Source of the DNA: Actinomycetota bacterium
GTDB lineage: Bacteria > Actinomycetota > Acidimicrobiia > IMCC26256 > PALSA-555
Reading direction: 5' to 3'
NCBI GenBank assembly: GCA_003140175.1
Contig: PLJD01000057.1
Span: forward strand, 9,247-41,843
Length of the DNA: 32,597 nt
Below are positions 16,181 to 23,675 of the stretch, one piece after another. The notes below the pieces were generated by a model that saw only the letters and a program-made list of their open reading frames with translations, did not search any database and had not been told where the DNA came from. A program made the translations under genes and the position numbers. Position 1 is the first letter of the stretch. The number at the start of each line of letters is the position of its first letter.

Positions 16181-17257
16181 GTGACCGAACGTCTCATCTC
16201 CGCCGACTCGCACGTCAGCATCAGACACGACCAGGTCAAGGCGCACCTGCCCGCGAAGCATCACGACGCCTACGACGAGGCGCAGTCGGCCTTCGCCGAA
16301 CGGATGCGCAAGGCCATGGGGGCCGGCAGTGCCAACGCCGACGCGATGAAGCAGAACTCGCACGCCGCGTTCACCCGCGCCGGCTACACCGACGGGTCCG
16401 AGCGGCTCAAGGACATGGATACCGACGGTGTCGACGCCGAGGTCGTGTACTCAGAGGTGAGCGCCTTCCGCTACATCGGAGACATGCGAGAGGGCGCCGG
16501 GGACGCGACGCGGGCGTTCAACGACGTCATGAGCGACTTCGCGTCGGCTGACCCCAAGCGGCTGCTCGTCTCCTACCAGATCCCGATCCACGACATCGAC
16601 TGCGCGGTCCAAGAGGTGCGACGCGTCGCCGCCGCGGGAGCAAAGTCGCTGCAGCTACCCGTCTTCCCGACCGAGATCGGGCTGCCCGACTACTACGACG
16701 AGCGGTACTTCCCTCTCTGGGCAGCGATCCAAGAGGTGGACCTGCCGATCTGCTGCCACATCGGCCTCAACACCAACCTCGACGACCTCACCCGCCGCGA
16801 CCCGACCCCCCAAAAGGGCGTGATGGTCCCCATGACGGCCCTCTCCACCGCCGAAGCCTTCGGTATGTGGATCCTCACCGGCGTCCTCGACCGGTTCCCG
16901 CGACTCAAGCTCGTGTTCGTCGAACCCGGCCTCGGCTGGGTCGCCTGGTACCTCTACATCATCGACGACATGGCCACCCGCCAGGGCTACACGTTCCCAT
17001 CGATCAAGGAACCGCTCCCGAGCACCTACTTCCACCGCAACATGTCGCTTACCTTCATCGACGAACCCGACGCGCTCCAGCGTCTCCGAGACCGTATCGG
17101 CGTCGAGAGCATCCTCTGGTCCACCGACTATCCCCACCCAGTGACCAGCTGGCCCGACTCGCGTGCGCTTATCGACCGCGCGTTCGTCGGCATCCCCGCC
17201 GACGAACGCGAGCTCATCCTGTCGGGAAACGCAACTCAGGTCTGGAACCTCTCGTAA
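16181..17257 (+). CDS. Amidohydrolase family 2 protein
   Basis: 358 residues from GTG 16181, preceded by GAAGGGGG at 8 bases. Same superfamily as the gene at 6621 but clearly diverged: RLISADSHVSI (Asp-x-His) at the N-terminus, LPICCHIGLNTN for the central metal histidine, FVEPGLGWVAWYL, and LWSTDYPHPVTSWP with the catalytic aspartate. It probably performs metal-dependent decarboxylation or hydrolysis of a ring-fission or aromatic acid. It appears to be a single-gene transcript and the last catabolic gene before the tRNA-Val integration site. Confidence 0.88.
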   Translation: MTERLISADSHVSIRHDQVKAHLPAKHHDAYDEAQSAFAERMRKAMGAGSANADAMKQNSHAAFTRAGYTDGSERLKDMDTDGVDAEVVYSEVSAFRYIGDMREGAGDATRAFNDVMSDFASADPKRLLVSYQIPIHDIDCAVQEVRRVAAAGAKSLQLPVFPTEIGLPDYYDERYFPLWAAIQEVDLPICCHIGLNTNLDDLTRRDPTPQKGVMVPMTALSTAEAFGMWILTGVLDRFPRLKLVFVEPGLGWVAWYLYIIDDMATRQGYTFPSIKEPLPSTYFHRNMSLTFIDEPDALQRLRDRIGVESILWSTDYPHPVTSWPDSRALIDRAFVGIPADERELILSGNATQVWNLS

Positions 17258-17609
17258 CACTCCGGCACGGCTCGAGCCAACTGATCGCCTCTCGGCGCAC
17301 GGACGACGACCGCTCAACCAGCTGGCAGGAGTGACCTCGGCGGCGGACGGTCGAACAGCTCGGTGTGAAGTCATTTCCGGATCTGCGGACGGGCAAGGCT
17401 CGGCGACGAACGGACCGTGTGGTCGGATACGGACTCCTCGGATGCTGGATCCTGATCGCGTCGTACGTCGCGGCGAGCCGCGGCTGACCAGGATTTCAGC
17501 GAGGACTATCGGGCTACCGGGCGGCGTGCCGGCGCTGCTTCGGGGGGTGCTGAGTCAGAGAGCCGGCGGAGGTTCCACGACAGGGCGCTGCTAGCCTCGC
17601 CTGTCCCGA
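17258..17609. other. Non-coding stretch before tRNA-Val
   Basis: 352 bases with no supportable coding sequence on either strand. A possible tRNA promoter -10 (TAGCCT, 17592-17597) sits 12 bases before the tRNA. No terminator hairpin for the amidohydrolase was identified. Confidence 0.45.
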
Positions 17610-17684
17610 GGGCGGTTAGCTCAGGGGGAGAGCACTTCCTTGACGCGGAAGGGGTCAGAGGTTCAAATCCTCTACCGCCCACCA
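17610..17684 (+). tRNA. tRNA-Val(GAC)
   Basis: A full cloverleaf can be drawn: acceptor GGGCGGT paired with ACCGCCC, D-stem GCTC/GAGC, anticodon stem CTTCC/GGAAG with loop TTGACGC (anticodon GAC at 17642-17644), T-stem AGAGG/CCTCT with loop TTCAAAT, discriminator A and an encoded CCA at 17682-17684. The 3' half is the likely chromosomal attachment site used by the adjacent tyrosine integrase, which starts 96 bases downstream. Confidence 0.97.
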
Positions 17685-17740
17685 CAACACCGCAGGTCAC
17701 AGCCTCCACCGGCGTGTGTCTCAGCAGCCGGAGCTGCCCC

Positions 17741-17760
17741 AAGTCCGCGAAAAGTCCGCG
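17741..17760 (+). repeat. AAGTCCGCG direct repeat between tRNA and integrase
   Basis: AAGTCCGCG occurs at 17741-17749 and again at 17752-17760, an 11-base (one helical turn) period. Being between the presumed crossover site and the integrase start, it could be an arm-type integrase site or an excisionase site. Basis: position and phasing only. Confidence 0.4.
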
Positions 17761-17779
17761 GCTCGGCCGGTAGTGCGCG

Positions 17780-18892
17780 ATGGGACACGTACGACGACGG
17801 AGACTTGAGGGTGGCGGAACGGCTTACCTGGCTCGATATCGGGGGCCCGACGGCCGCGAGCGATCCAAGCAGTTCGCGAAGCGAGGCGACGCTGAGCGGT
17901 TCTTATCGGTAGCCGAGGTCACTAAGGCCGAAGGGTCATGGATCGATCCCGCCCGAGGACGGATGCGGCTTCGAGACTGGCTGGTCCGGTTCCGGGAGTC
18001 AGAGCGACAGGCCCTCCGGCCCAGCACGTTCGCCCGAGACGAGGTCTACGTGAGGACCCAGATCCTCCCGGTGTTCGGCGACGTCGCCCTGGCTCGCATC
18101 GAGCACCAGGACATCCAGGAGTGGGTCAACGAGCTCTCAGAGCGGCTCGCGCCGACGACAGTTCACAAGTGCCACCAGATCCTGCGAAAGACGCTCGCGG
18201 GAGCCGTCAGGAGCCGGCTGCTCGTGCGAAACCCCAGCGACGAGGTCCAGCTCCCGAGAGTCCATCTCGAGGAGATGCGCTTCATCGGGCCCGCTGAGAT
18301 CCGGCTGCTCGCCAGCGCCATCGATCCCCGGTACCACGCCTTCGTCCTCCTGGGCGCTTATGGCGGGCTGCGCTTGGGTGAGATGGCCGGCCTGCGATGG
18401 CGACGCGTCGACCTTGAACGCGGACGAGTCGAGGTGGCGGAGATCTCGGTCGAGATCAACGGCACCATCACCTTCGGACCGCCGAAGACGAAGGCCGGCC
18501 ACCGGGTCGTCGCCGTTCCTGATCTTGTCGTCGCATCGCTGTACGCCGCGACGCCACCGCACGTCGACCAGGACGGCCTCGTCTTCCGCGCGCCAGGCGG
18601 CGGCCCCATCAGGCACCGCCTGTTCCGTCGGCGGTTCTGGTATCCGGCCGTGTCCAACGCCGGGCTCGACGGCTTCCGCATCCATGACCTGCGCCACAGC
18701 GCAGTCGCCCTTTGGATCGCAGCCGGCGCCAGCCCGACGGAGGTCGCCCAGCGAGCCGGCCACACCAGCGTCGTCACCGTCCTGGACCGCTACGGGCATC
18801 TGCTCCCGCAGGCGTCGGACGCTGTGACCCAACGGCTCAACCAGATCGCAACCGCTTTGGAGATACCTCAAACCTCCGCCCAAAGACGATGA
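17780..18892 (+). CDS. Tyrosine-type site-specific integrase
   Basis: 370 residues. An N-terminal arm-binding strand region (GTAYLARYRGPDGRERSKQF) is followed by a SAM-like core-binding domain (about residues 65-150) and a catalytic domain. All catalytic residues are visible: Arg in GGLRLGEMAGLRW, Lys in PPKTKAGHR, HxxR in HDLRHSAV, His in AGHTS, and nucleophile Tyr in LDRYGHL. The gene looks intact and functional. It would insert and, with the neighbouring HTH protein, excise the element at the tRNA-Val 3' end. ATG 17780 lacks a strong ribosome site; a nearby GTG is possible. Confidence 0.95.
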   Translation: MGHVRRRRLEGGGTAYLARYRGPDGRERSKQFAKRGDAERFLSVAEVTKAEGSWIDPARGRMRLRDWLVRFRESERQALRPSTFARDEVYVRTQILPVFGDVALARIEHQDIQEWVNELSERLAPTTVHKCHQILRKTLAGAVRSRLLVRNPSDEVQLPRVHLEEMRFIGPAEIRLLASAIDPRYHAFVLLGAYGGLRLGEMAGLRWRRVDLERGRVEVAEISVEINGTITFGPPKTKAGHRVVAVPDLVVASLYAATPPHVDQDGLVFRAPGGGPIRHRLFRRRFWYPAVSNAGLDGFRIHDLRHSAVALWIAAGASPTEVAQRAGHTSVVTVLDRYGHLLPQASDAVTQRLNQIATALEIPQTSAQRR

Positions 18893-18926
18893 CCACGAGC
18901 ATCGGCCCGCGAGTCCGACCGGGGAT

Positions 18927-19166
18927 CTAACGACGGTCGGGCATGTCGAGGCCATCGCGTCTGGACTCGAGCCACTCGTGGACGTCTTCGAGCCTGTATC
19001 GAACGTGACGCCCGACCCTGAAGCCGGGTGGCCCTGCGTGGCGCGAGCGCCATCGATAGATCGTCGGGAGTGGCACCCCGAGGAGCGCAGCCAGTTCCTC
19101 GGGACTCAGAAGAAGTGGGCTTTGGATGGAGCTGCGGCGGTCGAAAAGCATCGCATTCATGTCCAT
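18927..19166 (-). CDS. Excisionase-like helix-turn-helix protein (AlpA/MerR-type)
   Basis: 79 residues: LLSPEELAALLGVPLPTIYRWR gives the helix-turn-helix, and GFRVGRHVRYRLEDVHEWLES is the following wing and helix, the classic HTH_17/Xis pattern. It would bend DNA at the attachment site to favour excision and may also regulate the integrase. ATG 19166 is chosen because AGGAGGA lies 8 bases upstream; longer in-frame starts have no such site. It is convergent with the integrase, with 34 bases between the stops, an arrangement common in actinobacterial integrative elements. Upstream lies a repeat-rich intergenic region. Confidence 0.85.
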   Translation of the reverse strand: MDMNAMLFDRRSSIQSPLLLSPEELAALLGVPLPTIYRWRSRHAGPPGFRVGRHVRYRLEDVHEWLESRRDGLDMPDRR

Positions 19167-19232
19167 TCGAGAGTTCCTCCTGCATTTCGTCGAGCCGCGG
19201 CTCCGCGCGACCGCGTACGGCTCATGATGCAA

Positions 19233-19390
19233 GGGTCACCTCCCAGCTGACCTCCTGGTCGCGGGAATGCAAAGAGGGACAGCCGCATGCAAAGACGCCT
19301 GGGAGGTCACACCTGGTAGCCCACCGACTACCAGCAGCGCGTCGCCTCGCGGACCAGGAGCGCCCCAATCACACCTGGCAACTACCAACT
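19233..19390. repeat. Repeat-rich intergenic region upstream of the excisionase gene
   Basis: No gene is supported between 19167 and 19788. This part holds a perfect 7-base stem hairpin (CTGGTAG 19313-19319, CTACCAG 19328-19334), a 10-base direct repeat TCACACCTGG at 19307-19316 and 19369-19378, two copies of ATGCAAAGA near 19267 and 19288, and a longer inverted pair ACCTCCCAG/CTGGGAGGT near 19241 and 19300. Such density suggests protein-binding sites for integration/excision or an RNA structure; which is unknown. Confidence 0.5.
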
Positions 19391-19393
19391 TGG

Positions 19394-19519
19394 GCAGGTC
19401 ACGCCCGGGAGGGCGTGACCTGCAATCGTGTATCTGCCTGGTGGTAGCTGGGATCGAGGGTCGGAGTTGTGCTGGAGCTTTGCCGGGCTCGCCTTCTCGG
19501 ATCTCGGGTACGTGAATGG
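19394..19519 (+). repeat. Hairpin-headed dispersed repeat, copy 1
   Basis: Begins with a perfect inverted repeat, GCAGGTCACGCCC at 19394-19406 and its complement at 19411-19423, with a GGGA loop. It continues into a 42-base block (19417-19458) that matches 27119-27160 at 37 of 42 positions without gaps, then about 60 bases of weaker similarity ending at GAATGG. Copy 2 keeps the GCAGGTC/GACCTGC stem although its loop and stem length differ. That retention suggests the structure itself is maintained. No protein role is evident. Copy 1 precedes the J-domain gene by about 270 bases. Confidence 0.65.
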
Positions 19520-19788
19520 ACAGGGGTCGTAGGCCGGGATGGTGGGCGGCTTGCTTGTCGGCGGTGCGCTGGTCTGCGACGTGTGCAGTCATGTCGGCAA
19601 GCGTGGCGAGGCGCGTTGGTTCAGTCGATCGAGCGTTTGGGTTGTCTAGTCTCGACGTGCTGGCCAGTGGGTTGTCTTGGGAGTGGGTGGGTGCGCGCGG
19701 AGAGGGGTAGTGGGGGCGTGAGTTGGTTGTGGCCGCCGCCCCTTGTCGCGTGCGCCCTGGGCCTACCAAGCGTCGCGGAGCCGACCTG

Positions 19789-20631
19789 ATGTCGGGCAGT
19801 GGATGGTCGTCGCTCAGCGAGCCTGACCGTGAGGCTTGGTTGGACGCCGGATTCTCTGAGGAGACGACCGAACGGTGGCTGGCCATCGACGCGATCAGAT
19901 TCCCGATTGAGGCTGATCGGTGGCGTGATGCCCGTTTCACGCCCGAGGAAGCGTCTGCGTGGTTCGGCGTTGCCGGCGTCCATACGGCGAGCGACGCCGA
20001 GGGATGGCGCGATTCGGGGTTTTCGCCAACTGAGGCAGCGAACTGGGCCAACGTTGAGGTAGGCCGTGGCGGCGCGTCGCGGGGCATGGATGCCATTCGG
20101 GCCGAGTTGTGGCGCGACGCTGGATTCGACGCCTCAGATGCCGCGCAGTGGATCTCATATGCGGAGTTACCCGCCGACGCGATCGGCGCCGCCGAGAGAT
20201 GGCGCGACGCTGGTTTCGCTCCCAAGGAGGCAAAACGCTGGATCCTGCAAGGCCTCTCGGCTGATGAGGCGCGCCATCGTGCCCGCGAGCAGGCTGGCGC
20301 CGGCCCGCGTGCCGGGTCCCGCCAAGACGGGCAGCGGCACCAGGCGGGCCCAACCGCTCGCTCGTCGAGTGCCACACCGACCTACTACGAGGTCCTCGGA
20401 GTCTCCCCGACGGCAACTGAGGCCGACATCAGGACGGCATATCAGCATCTAGCCCGACAGTTTCATCCCGATGCCCATCCGGGGGTCTCAGCCGAGGAGC
20501 GCCAGTCCTACGAGGAGGCCATGGTGCGGATCAACGCCGCCCACGACACGCTCATTAGTTCCACCAAGCGGAGCGCCTACGACGAAAGCCTGCGCTCGCC
20601 AACCGGCCATCATCCGCATCCGCCACGCTGA
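19789..20631 (+). CDS. J-domain (DnaJ-type) protein with five W-x12-W repeats
   Basis: 280 residues. The N-terminal 155 contain five copies of a short repeat with two tryptophans exactly 13 apart: Trp17/30, 45/58, 73/86, 108/121 and 138/151. The consensus is W-R-D-A-G-F-x-P-x-E-A-x-x-W (for example WRDAGFAPKEAKRW), with unit starts 28, 28, 35 and 30 residues apart. A polar linker (about 165-195) leads to a C-terminal J-domain: YYEVLGVSPTATEADIRTAY, RQFHPDAHPG with the HPD triad at 226-228, and the closing helices to about 265. The HPD motif stimulates Hsp70 (DnaK) ATPase. The repeats probably form helical hairpins that recruit a client. ATG 19789 follows GCGGAG. A membrane protein gene follows after 15 bases. 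Confidence 0.88.
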   Translation: MSGSGWSSLSEPDREAWLDAGFSEETTERWLAIDAIRFPIEADRWRDARFTPEEASAWFGVAGVHTASDAEGWRDSGFSPTEAANWANVEVGRGGASRGMDAIRAELWRDAGFDASDAAQWISYAELPADAIGAAERWRDAGFAPKEAKRWILQGLSADEARHRAREQAGAGPRAGSRQDGQRHQAGPTARSSSATPTYYEVLGVSPTATEADIRTAYQHLARQFHPDAHPGVSAEERQSYEEAMVRINAAHDTLISSTKRSAYDESLRSPTGHHPHPPR

Positions 20632-20646
20632 ACCGGCACCACTTGG

Positions 20647-21174
20647 ATGACCTCGACACCAATGACTGACGATCAGCTAGTCGTGCGATATGTCTTCGTG
20701 GTCGCCGCGCTACCCCTGGTCGTGGCTTTCGCGCGAGCAATCAACAGCGACATCGCGATCGTCGCGGAGGCGATGATCCTGATCATGTGGCCCTGGTTTC
20801 TGGTCTTTCGGATGCGCCGCGATCACCGACTCGATGACCGAGCCTATTGGCAGTTCTCGATCACCCAAGGCATCGGCTTCGCACTATTCTTGGTTCTCGG
20901 CTCATTGGTTGAGGTCGCGTTCTCGCTCAAAGCCGCCATGTTCTGGCTGCCGCTCCTCCTTGTTCCGTCGTACTTGCCCGCGGCACCTCGAGCGATCTCC
21001 GAGACATTGCGGCGCTATCGATGGTCATCGCTCAGCGCCGGCATGTTGGGTGCCCTCGCAGGTCTCAGTATCAGCCACACGAGCATCGGCCCGGCACTCG
21101 TGATGGGGGCATTCGCTCTGACGGCCCACACCATCCTCGTCGCCAGATTCATCGTGGGATCGACGCCCGCATAG
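20647..21174 (+). CDS. Hypothetical multi-pass membrane protein
   Basis: 175 residues, not recognised as a known family. About six hydrophobic segments can be drawn: VVRYVFVVAALPLVVAF, AIVAEAMILIMWPWFLVF, ITQGIGFALFLVLGSLVEV, MFWLPLLLVPSYLPA, SLSAGMLGALAGLSI and GPALVMGAFALTAHTILVA. Arg-rich connections (FRMRRDHRLDD, LRRYRW) are probably cytoplasmic. It starts 15 bases after the J-domain gene and is probably co-transcribed, so it may be the site or client of that co-chaperone. ATG 20662 is an alternative start. Function unknown. Confidence 0.75.
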   Translation: MTSTPMTDDQLVVRYVFVVAALPLVVAFARAINSDIAIVAEAMILIMWPWFLVFRMRRDHRLDDRAYWQFSITQGIGFALFLVLGSLVEVAFSLKAAMFWLPLLLVPSYLPAAPRAISETLRRYRWSSLSAGMLGALAGLSISHTSIGPALVMGAFALTAHTILVARFIVGSTPA

Positions 21175-21312
21175 TCGGTGTCATCGGAACTTCGGCGAGG
21201 TCGGTCCTCTCGAAACCCGGTATCGGGCCCATCTCGACGGGCAGTTGACCGTACGTGTGTTGGAGCTCGTCGAGGCGAGGCTGTATGAAGCCCAGGCCCT
21301 CGGGTACCTCGA

Positions 21313-21965
21313 TCAGGCATGTCCGTTCGAGATGGCGTGAACCCAGATTCGCCGCGCAGGGTGGAGCAGCTCGTTGAGCTTGGGAAACGTCCGGTGTGAG
21401 CCGCATTCGAATGTCGGCCACATCCCAGACTCGATCGACACGACCTGTAGGCGAGTTCGCCCCCAGGTTCCGCGCCCTGGCTTGAGCTGCAGTGTGTGGG
21501 TCCCGGGTTCAAGGCCCAGGGTCCGGGTCTGTCCACGTCGGATGGTCCCGGCTCGGGCCCCGTCGATCAGTACCGGGAGGAGAAGATCGGAAAGAGCTCA
21601 TGCAGGCGGACAAGGACGATTCCTTGGCCTTCCGCGGGCGGGTCGGGGATCGTTGGGATCCGTCCAGGCGGCGCGGTGGGTTTGGGGACAAGAATGAAGA
21701 AGACCAACCCCAGGGGTACCCCAATGAGACCCCAAGACGACCCTCGACCAAACAACAACGCGGGAGGCGCCGTGGTCGCCCAGTAGGCGGGGAGCAGGGC
21801 ACAGAACATGGCGAGGAACCGGTACTTCGCGACGAACTGGGTACGCGTCAAGACCGCCGGGCGCCCGCGAACCCGCCGCCATCCGTCGATCGTGGCGTAG
21901 ACCCACAGGGGAGCCGTGAAGAAGGCCAGAAAGCCAACCAGACTCAGCCAAGCAACGAGTTGCAC
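21313..21965 (-). pseudogene. Membrane protein with C-terminal PEGA-like domain, frameshifted paralogue of 22157-22846
   Basis: The N-terminal reading (GTG 21965 down to a TGA at 21569-21567) gives 132 residues closely paralleling the intact neighbour: AWLS..GF, RVRG..., AKYRFL, PPGRIPTIPDPP, GQGIVLVR. The matching C-terminal domain continues in the -1 frame from about 21576 to a TGA at 21315-21313 for 87 residues (PVLIDGARAGTIRRGQ, LEPGTHTLQLK, MWPTFECGSH). It aligns with PILIDDERAGTIRAGE, LEPGVHSLQIK and KWSGLECGT of the paralogue. Restoring one C in the C-run at 21575-21577 would give a 217-residue protein. It is therefore a recent one-base deletion, a sequencing error, or a programmed -1 shift. 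Several N-terminal membrane helices plus a small beta domain suggest a membrane-anchored binding protein. Confidence 0.75.
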
Positions 21966-22156
21966 CCGGACATGCTCTCAGAGTCGATCGGTCGACTACC
22001 TCCCAGCCCCTCGAATCAGAAGACGCCATCACGACGCCCCAACACGCGCACACGAAAACCACCCCACTTGCAGGGGGATGGTTCGGGGCGAGTCGAGTCG
22101 GACCCAGAGGGATGGATGCGAAGAGGCCTTAGAGGGGTCGTGTCTGGGGTGGCTCG

Positions 22157-22846
22157 CTACGCCGGTCGGGTGTTTGGGGGCAGCGGCGTGGAGGCAGGAC
22201 GGACCCAGGCTCGCTGCTCGGGGTGGTATCGACGGAGAAAGCCACGCGTGTTCTGGCGTGTGCCGCACTCCAGGCCCGACCATTTGCCGGGCTGGATCAA
22301 CACGACTTGGGGGAGGTTCGCGTGCGAGTCAGGGAATTCGGGGGCTCCTGGATGTTTCTTGATTTGTAGAGAATGGACGCCGGGCTCAAGGTCATAGGGC
22401 TGTGTTTCGCCGGCTCGGATGGTTCCGGCCCGTTCGTCGTCGATGAGGATGGGAAGGGCGACCGGTGGCACGGCTTCGATCTGGCGAGTCAAGACGATGC
22501 CTTGGCCGCGCAGAGATGGCTTTGGGACCGTCGGCATGCGCACTGGTGGCGGTTTGGGTCTCGGACAGAGCACGAGGAACAGGATGGCCACAGGGAATCC
22601 CGTGAGTCTCCACAGCGTGTGAGGAGCTGAGTACGCCGCGGGTACGAAGAATGCGATGACGAAGGTTGCTGAGCCCTGCGTAGCGAGCAGGCCGAGGAAG
22701 CGGTACTTGGCAAGAAAGTCAGCACGCGTCACAGCAGAGTCATAGCCACGAACCCTGTGCGAAAGGTCGAGCACAGCGAGGACCAACACGCTCCCCGGCA
22801 TGAGCGCGAGCAGGAACCCGAAACTGAGCCACGCGGCAAGTGCCAT
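22157..22846 (-). CDS. Hypothetical membrane protein with PEGA-like C-terminal domain (intact paralogue)
   Basis: 229 residues. The N-terminus carries about three or four membrane segments (AAWLSFGFLLALMPGSVLVL, a second after AKYRFLGLLATQG, a third around FPVAILFLVLCPRP). A proline-rich link (KPPPVRMPTVPKPS) leads to GQGIVLTRQ and a soluble domain with the pattern LIDDERAGTIRAGETQ-x3-LEPGVHSLQIKK. That pattern is typical of small PEGA-like beta-sandwiches displayed on membranes. A conserved Trp-x3-Glu-Cys-Gly motif (WSGLECGT) follows. The start ATG 22846 has GAGGA upstream. The neighbouring frameshifted gene downstream on the same strand is a tandem duplicate. Family unrecognised; function unknown. 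Confidence 0.75.
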   Translation of the reverse strand: MALAAWLSFGFLLALMPGSVLVLAVLDLSHRVRGYDSAVTRADFLAKYRFLGLLATQGSATFVIAFFVPAAYSAPHTLWRLTGFPVAILFLVLCPRPKPPPVRMPTVPKPSLRGQGIVLTRQIEAVPPVALPILIDDERAGTIRAGETQPYDLEPGVHSLQIKKHPGAPEFPDSHANLPQVVLIQPGKWSGLECGTRQNTRGFLRRYHPEQRAWVRPASTPLPPNTRPA

Positions 22847-22999
22847 CGCTCATATCCTCGCAGGCTCCGCGTCGCCTTGTCATCGCCAAATGGTTGTGGC
22901 CATCGGCGCCGCGCTTGGCGGGAACGCTACAGCGCTGCCGCCTCGGCGACGACGCGGAACTCGGCGTGGGTCGGAAGAAGACTGGCCACGAGGAAACGC

Positions 23000-23176
23000 T
23001 CACTGCGGCAGCTCCGGGGGGATGTCGATCCGTTGTTCGCCCCGGTCCGCAACGTGCTCGGTCCACCGTTCGCCATCCCAGTACCTAACTTGGTGGCGTC
23101 GATAGGGGTCTCGGTACCAGTACGGCAATCTTGGGTGTTTGCGATCGATCTCAGCCTGGTCACCTTCGACGAATCC
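23000..23176 (-). pseudogene. DUF2510 module, out-of-frame tail of the 23160-23675 gene
   Basis: Minus-strand frame ending at TGA 23002-23000 encodes PYWYRDPYRRHQVRYWDG then ERWTEHVADRGEQ. This is a clear DUF2510 domain (W-x-DP-x4-RYWDG-x2-WT-x-HV). There is no ATG or GTG start in this frame; an in-frame TAG lies just upstream. The frame overlaps the end of the preceding gene and sits +1 relative to it. The simplest reading is that the module was once fused to that gene and separated by a frameshift near 23170-23200. A tiny independent gene from the TTG in this frame is the alternative. Confidence 0.55.
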
Positions 23177-23675
23177 GCCGCTCGCGAATTGCGATGCCGG
23201 CCGCGTTCGCAGTCGCCGCTAGATCATCAAAGAAGTCTCCGGTGGTCTGAGCGTCAGCCAGGACCTCATGCACAATCTCGCTGGTCGTGGGTCCTGGCTC
23301 GAAGCGTTCGTCCACGCCGACCTCGGTTGCCCGGATCTCTCCTTGCTTTAGAACGACCGAAAACGAGACGGCACGCCAGGGCACGAACCCGGGCCACCCG
23401 AAGATCCCATCGGCACCACCCATCCGCTGTGTGGCATAGGTGAGCTCCGCGATGTCTGCGAATGCAACACGGATGGCGCGCTCGCCGGGTTCGAGTCGCA
23501 TCAGGTACAGCGCCTCCTCGTCGAACCCAACCGCGAGTCCCGAGTACGCGGAATGTGTACGCCGACGCCGGAACTGCGCAACTCGGCCCAGATGCGGCTC
23601 ACGCAGCCCCAGACGAGCGAAGAGGTCTATTGCGATTTCTGGCGTTGGTGCCGCTCTACCGTGTATCCATCGCAT
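23160..23675 (-). CDS. Hypothetical protein with PH-like beta domain, probably truncated by frameshift
   Basis: 171 residues from ATG 23675. The middle portion (GLAVGFDEEALYLMRLEPGE, IRVAFADIAELTYAT, WRAVSFSVVLKQGE) has the alternating strands and 'I-x-ADIAEL' pattern of bacterial PH-like domains, here a suggestion rather than a firm match. A helical C-terminus (FDDLAATANAAGIAIRERR) ends shortly before a DUF2510 module in another frame. Composition and codon use support coding on this strand. Not otherwise recognised; cytosolic, with no signal or membrane segment seen. Confidence 0.6.
   Translation of the reverse strand: MRWIHGRAAPTPEIAIDLFARLGLREPHLGRVAQFRRRRTHSAYSGLAVGFDEEALYLMRLEPGERAIRVAFADIAELTYATQRMGGADGIFGWPGFVPWRAVSFSVVLKQGEIRATEVGVDERFEPGPTTSEIVHEVLADAQTTGDFFDDLAATANAAGIAIRERRIRRR

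Larger units (their letters stand above)
17610..19166. mobile_element. Integration module of a tRNA-Val-inserted genetic element (left end)
   Basis: The order is tRNA-Val, tyrosine integrase reading away from it, then a convergent excisionase-like gene. This is the standard left end of an actinobacterial integrative element (AICE/ICE, prophage or island). To its right, GC falls and gene content changes from catabolic operons to short hypothetical, membrane and broken genes, consistent with foreign DNA. I searched by eye for a second copy of the tRNA 3' end and found none up to 32597. The right boundary is therefore outside the window, or the element has decayed. No replication, conjugation or capsid genes are evident apart from a possible relaxase relic at the far right. 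Confidence 0.6.

Noticed and set aside
17506-17742. Minus-strand open frame across the tRNA reading GRGFEPLTPSASRK
   Set aside because: This is the well-known false protein produced by translating the antisense strand of a tRNA gene; the cloverleaf on the plus strand explains the conservation.
19394-19519. Dispersed repeat as a small coding gene (CICLVVAGIE / CICLVIAGIE in the two copies)
   Set aside because: Differences between copies are not concentrated at third positions, no start with ribosome site exists, and the frames diverge immediately after the block.
19236-20375. Long minus-strand open frame opposite the J-domain gene
   Set aside because: No domain, low-complexity Arg/Ser/Pro composition; the plus strand has regular repeats and a J-domain.
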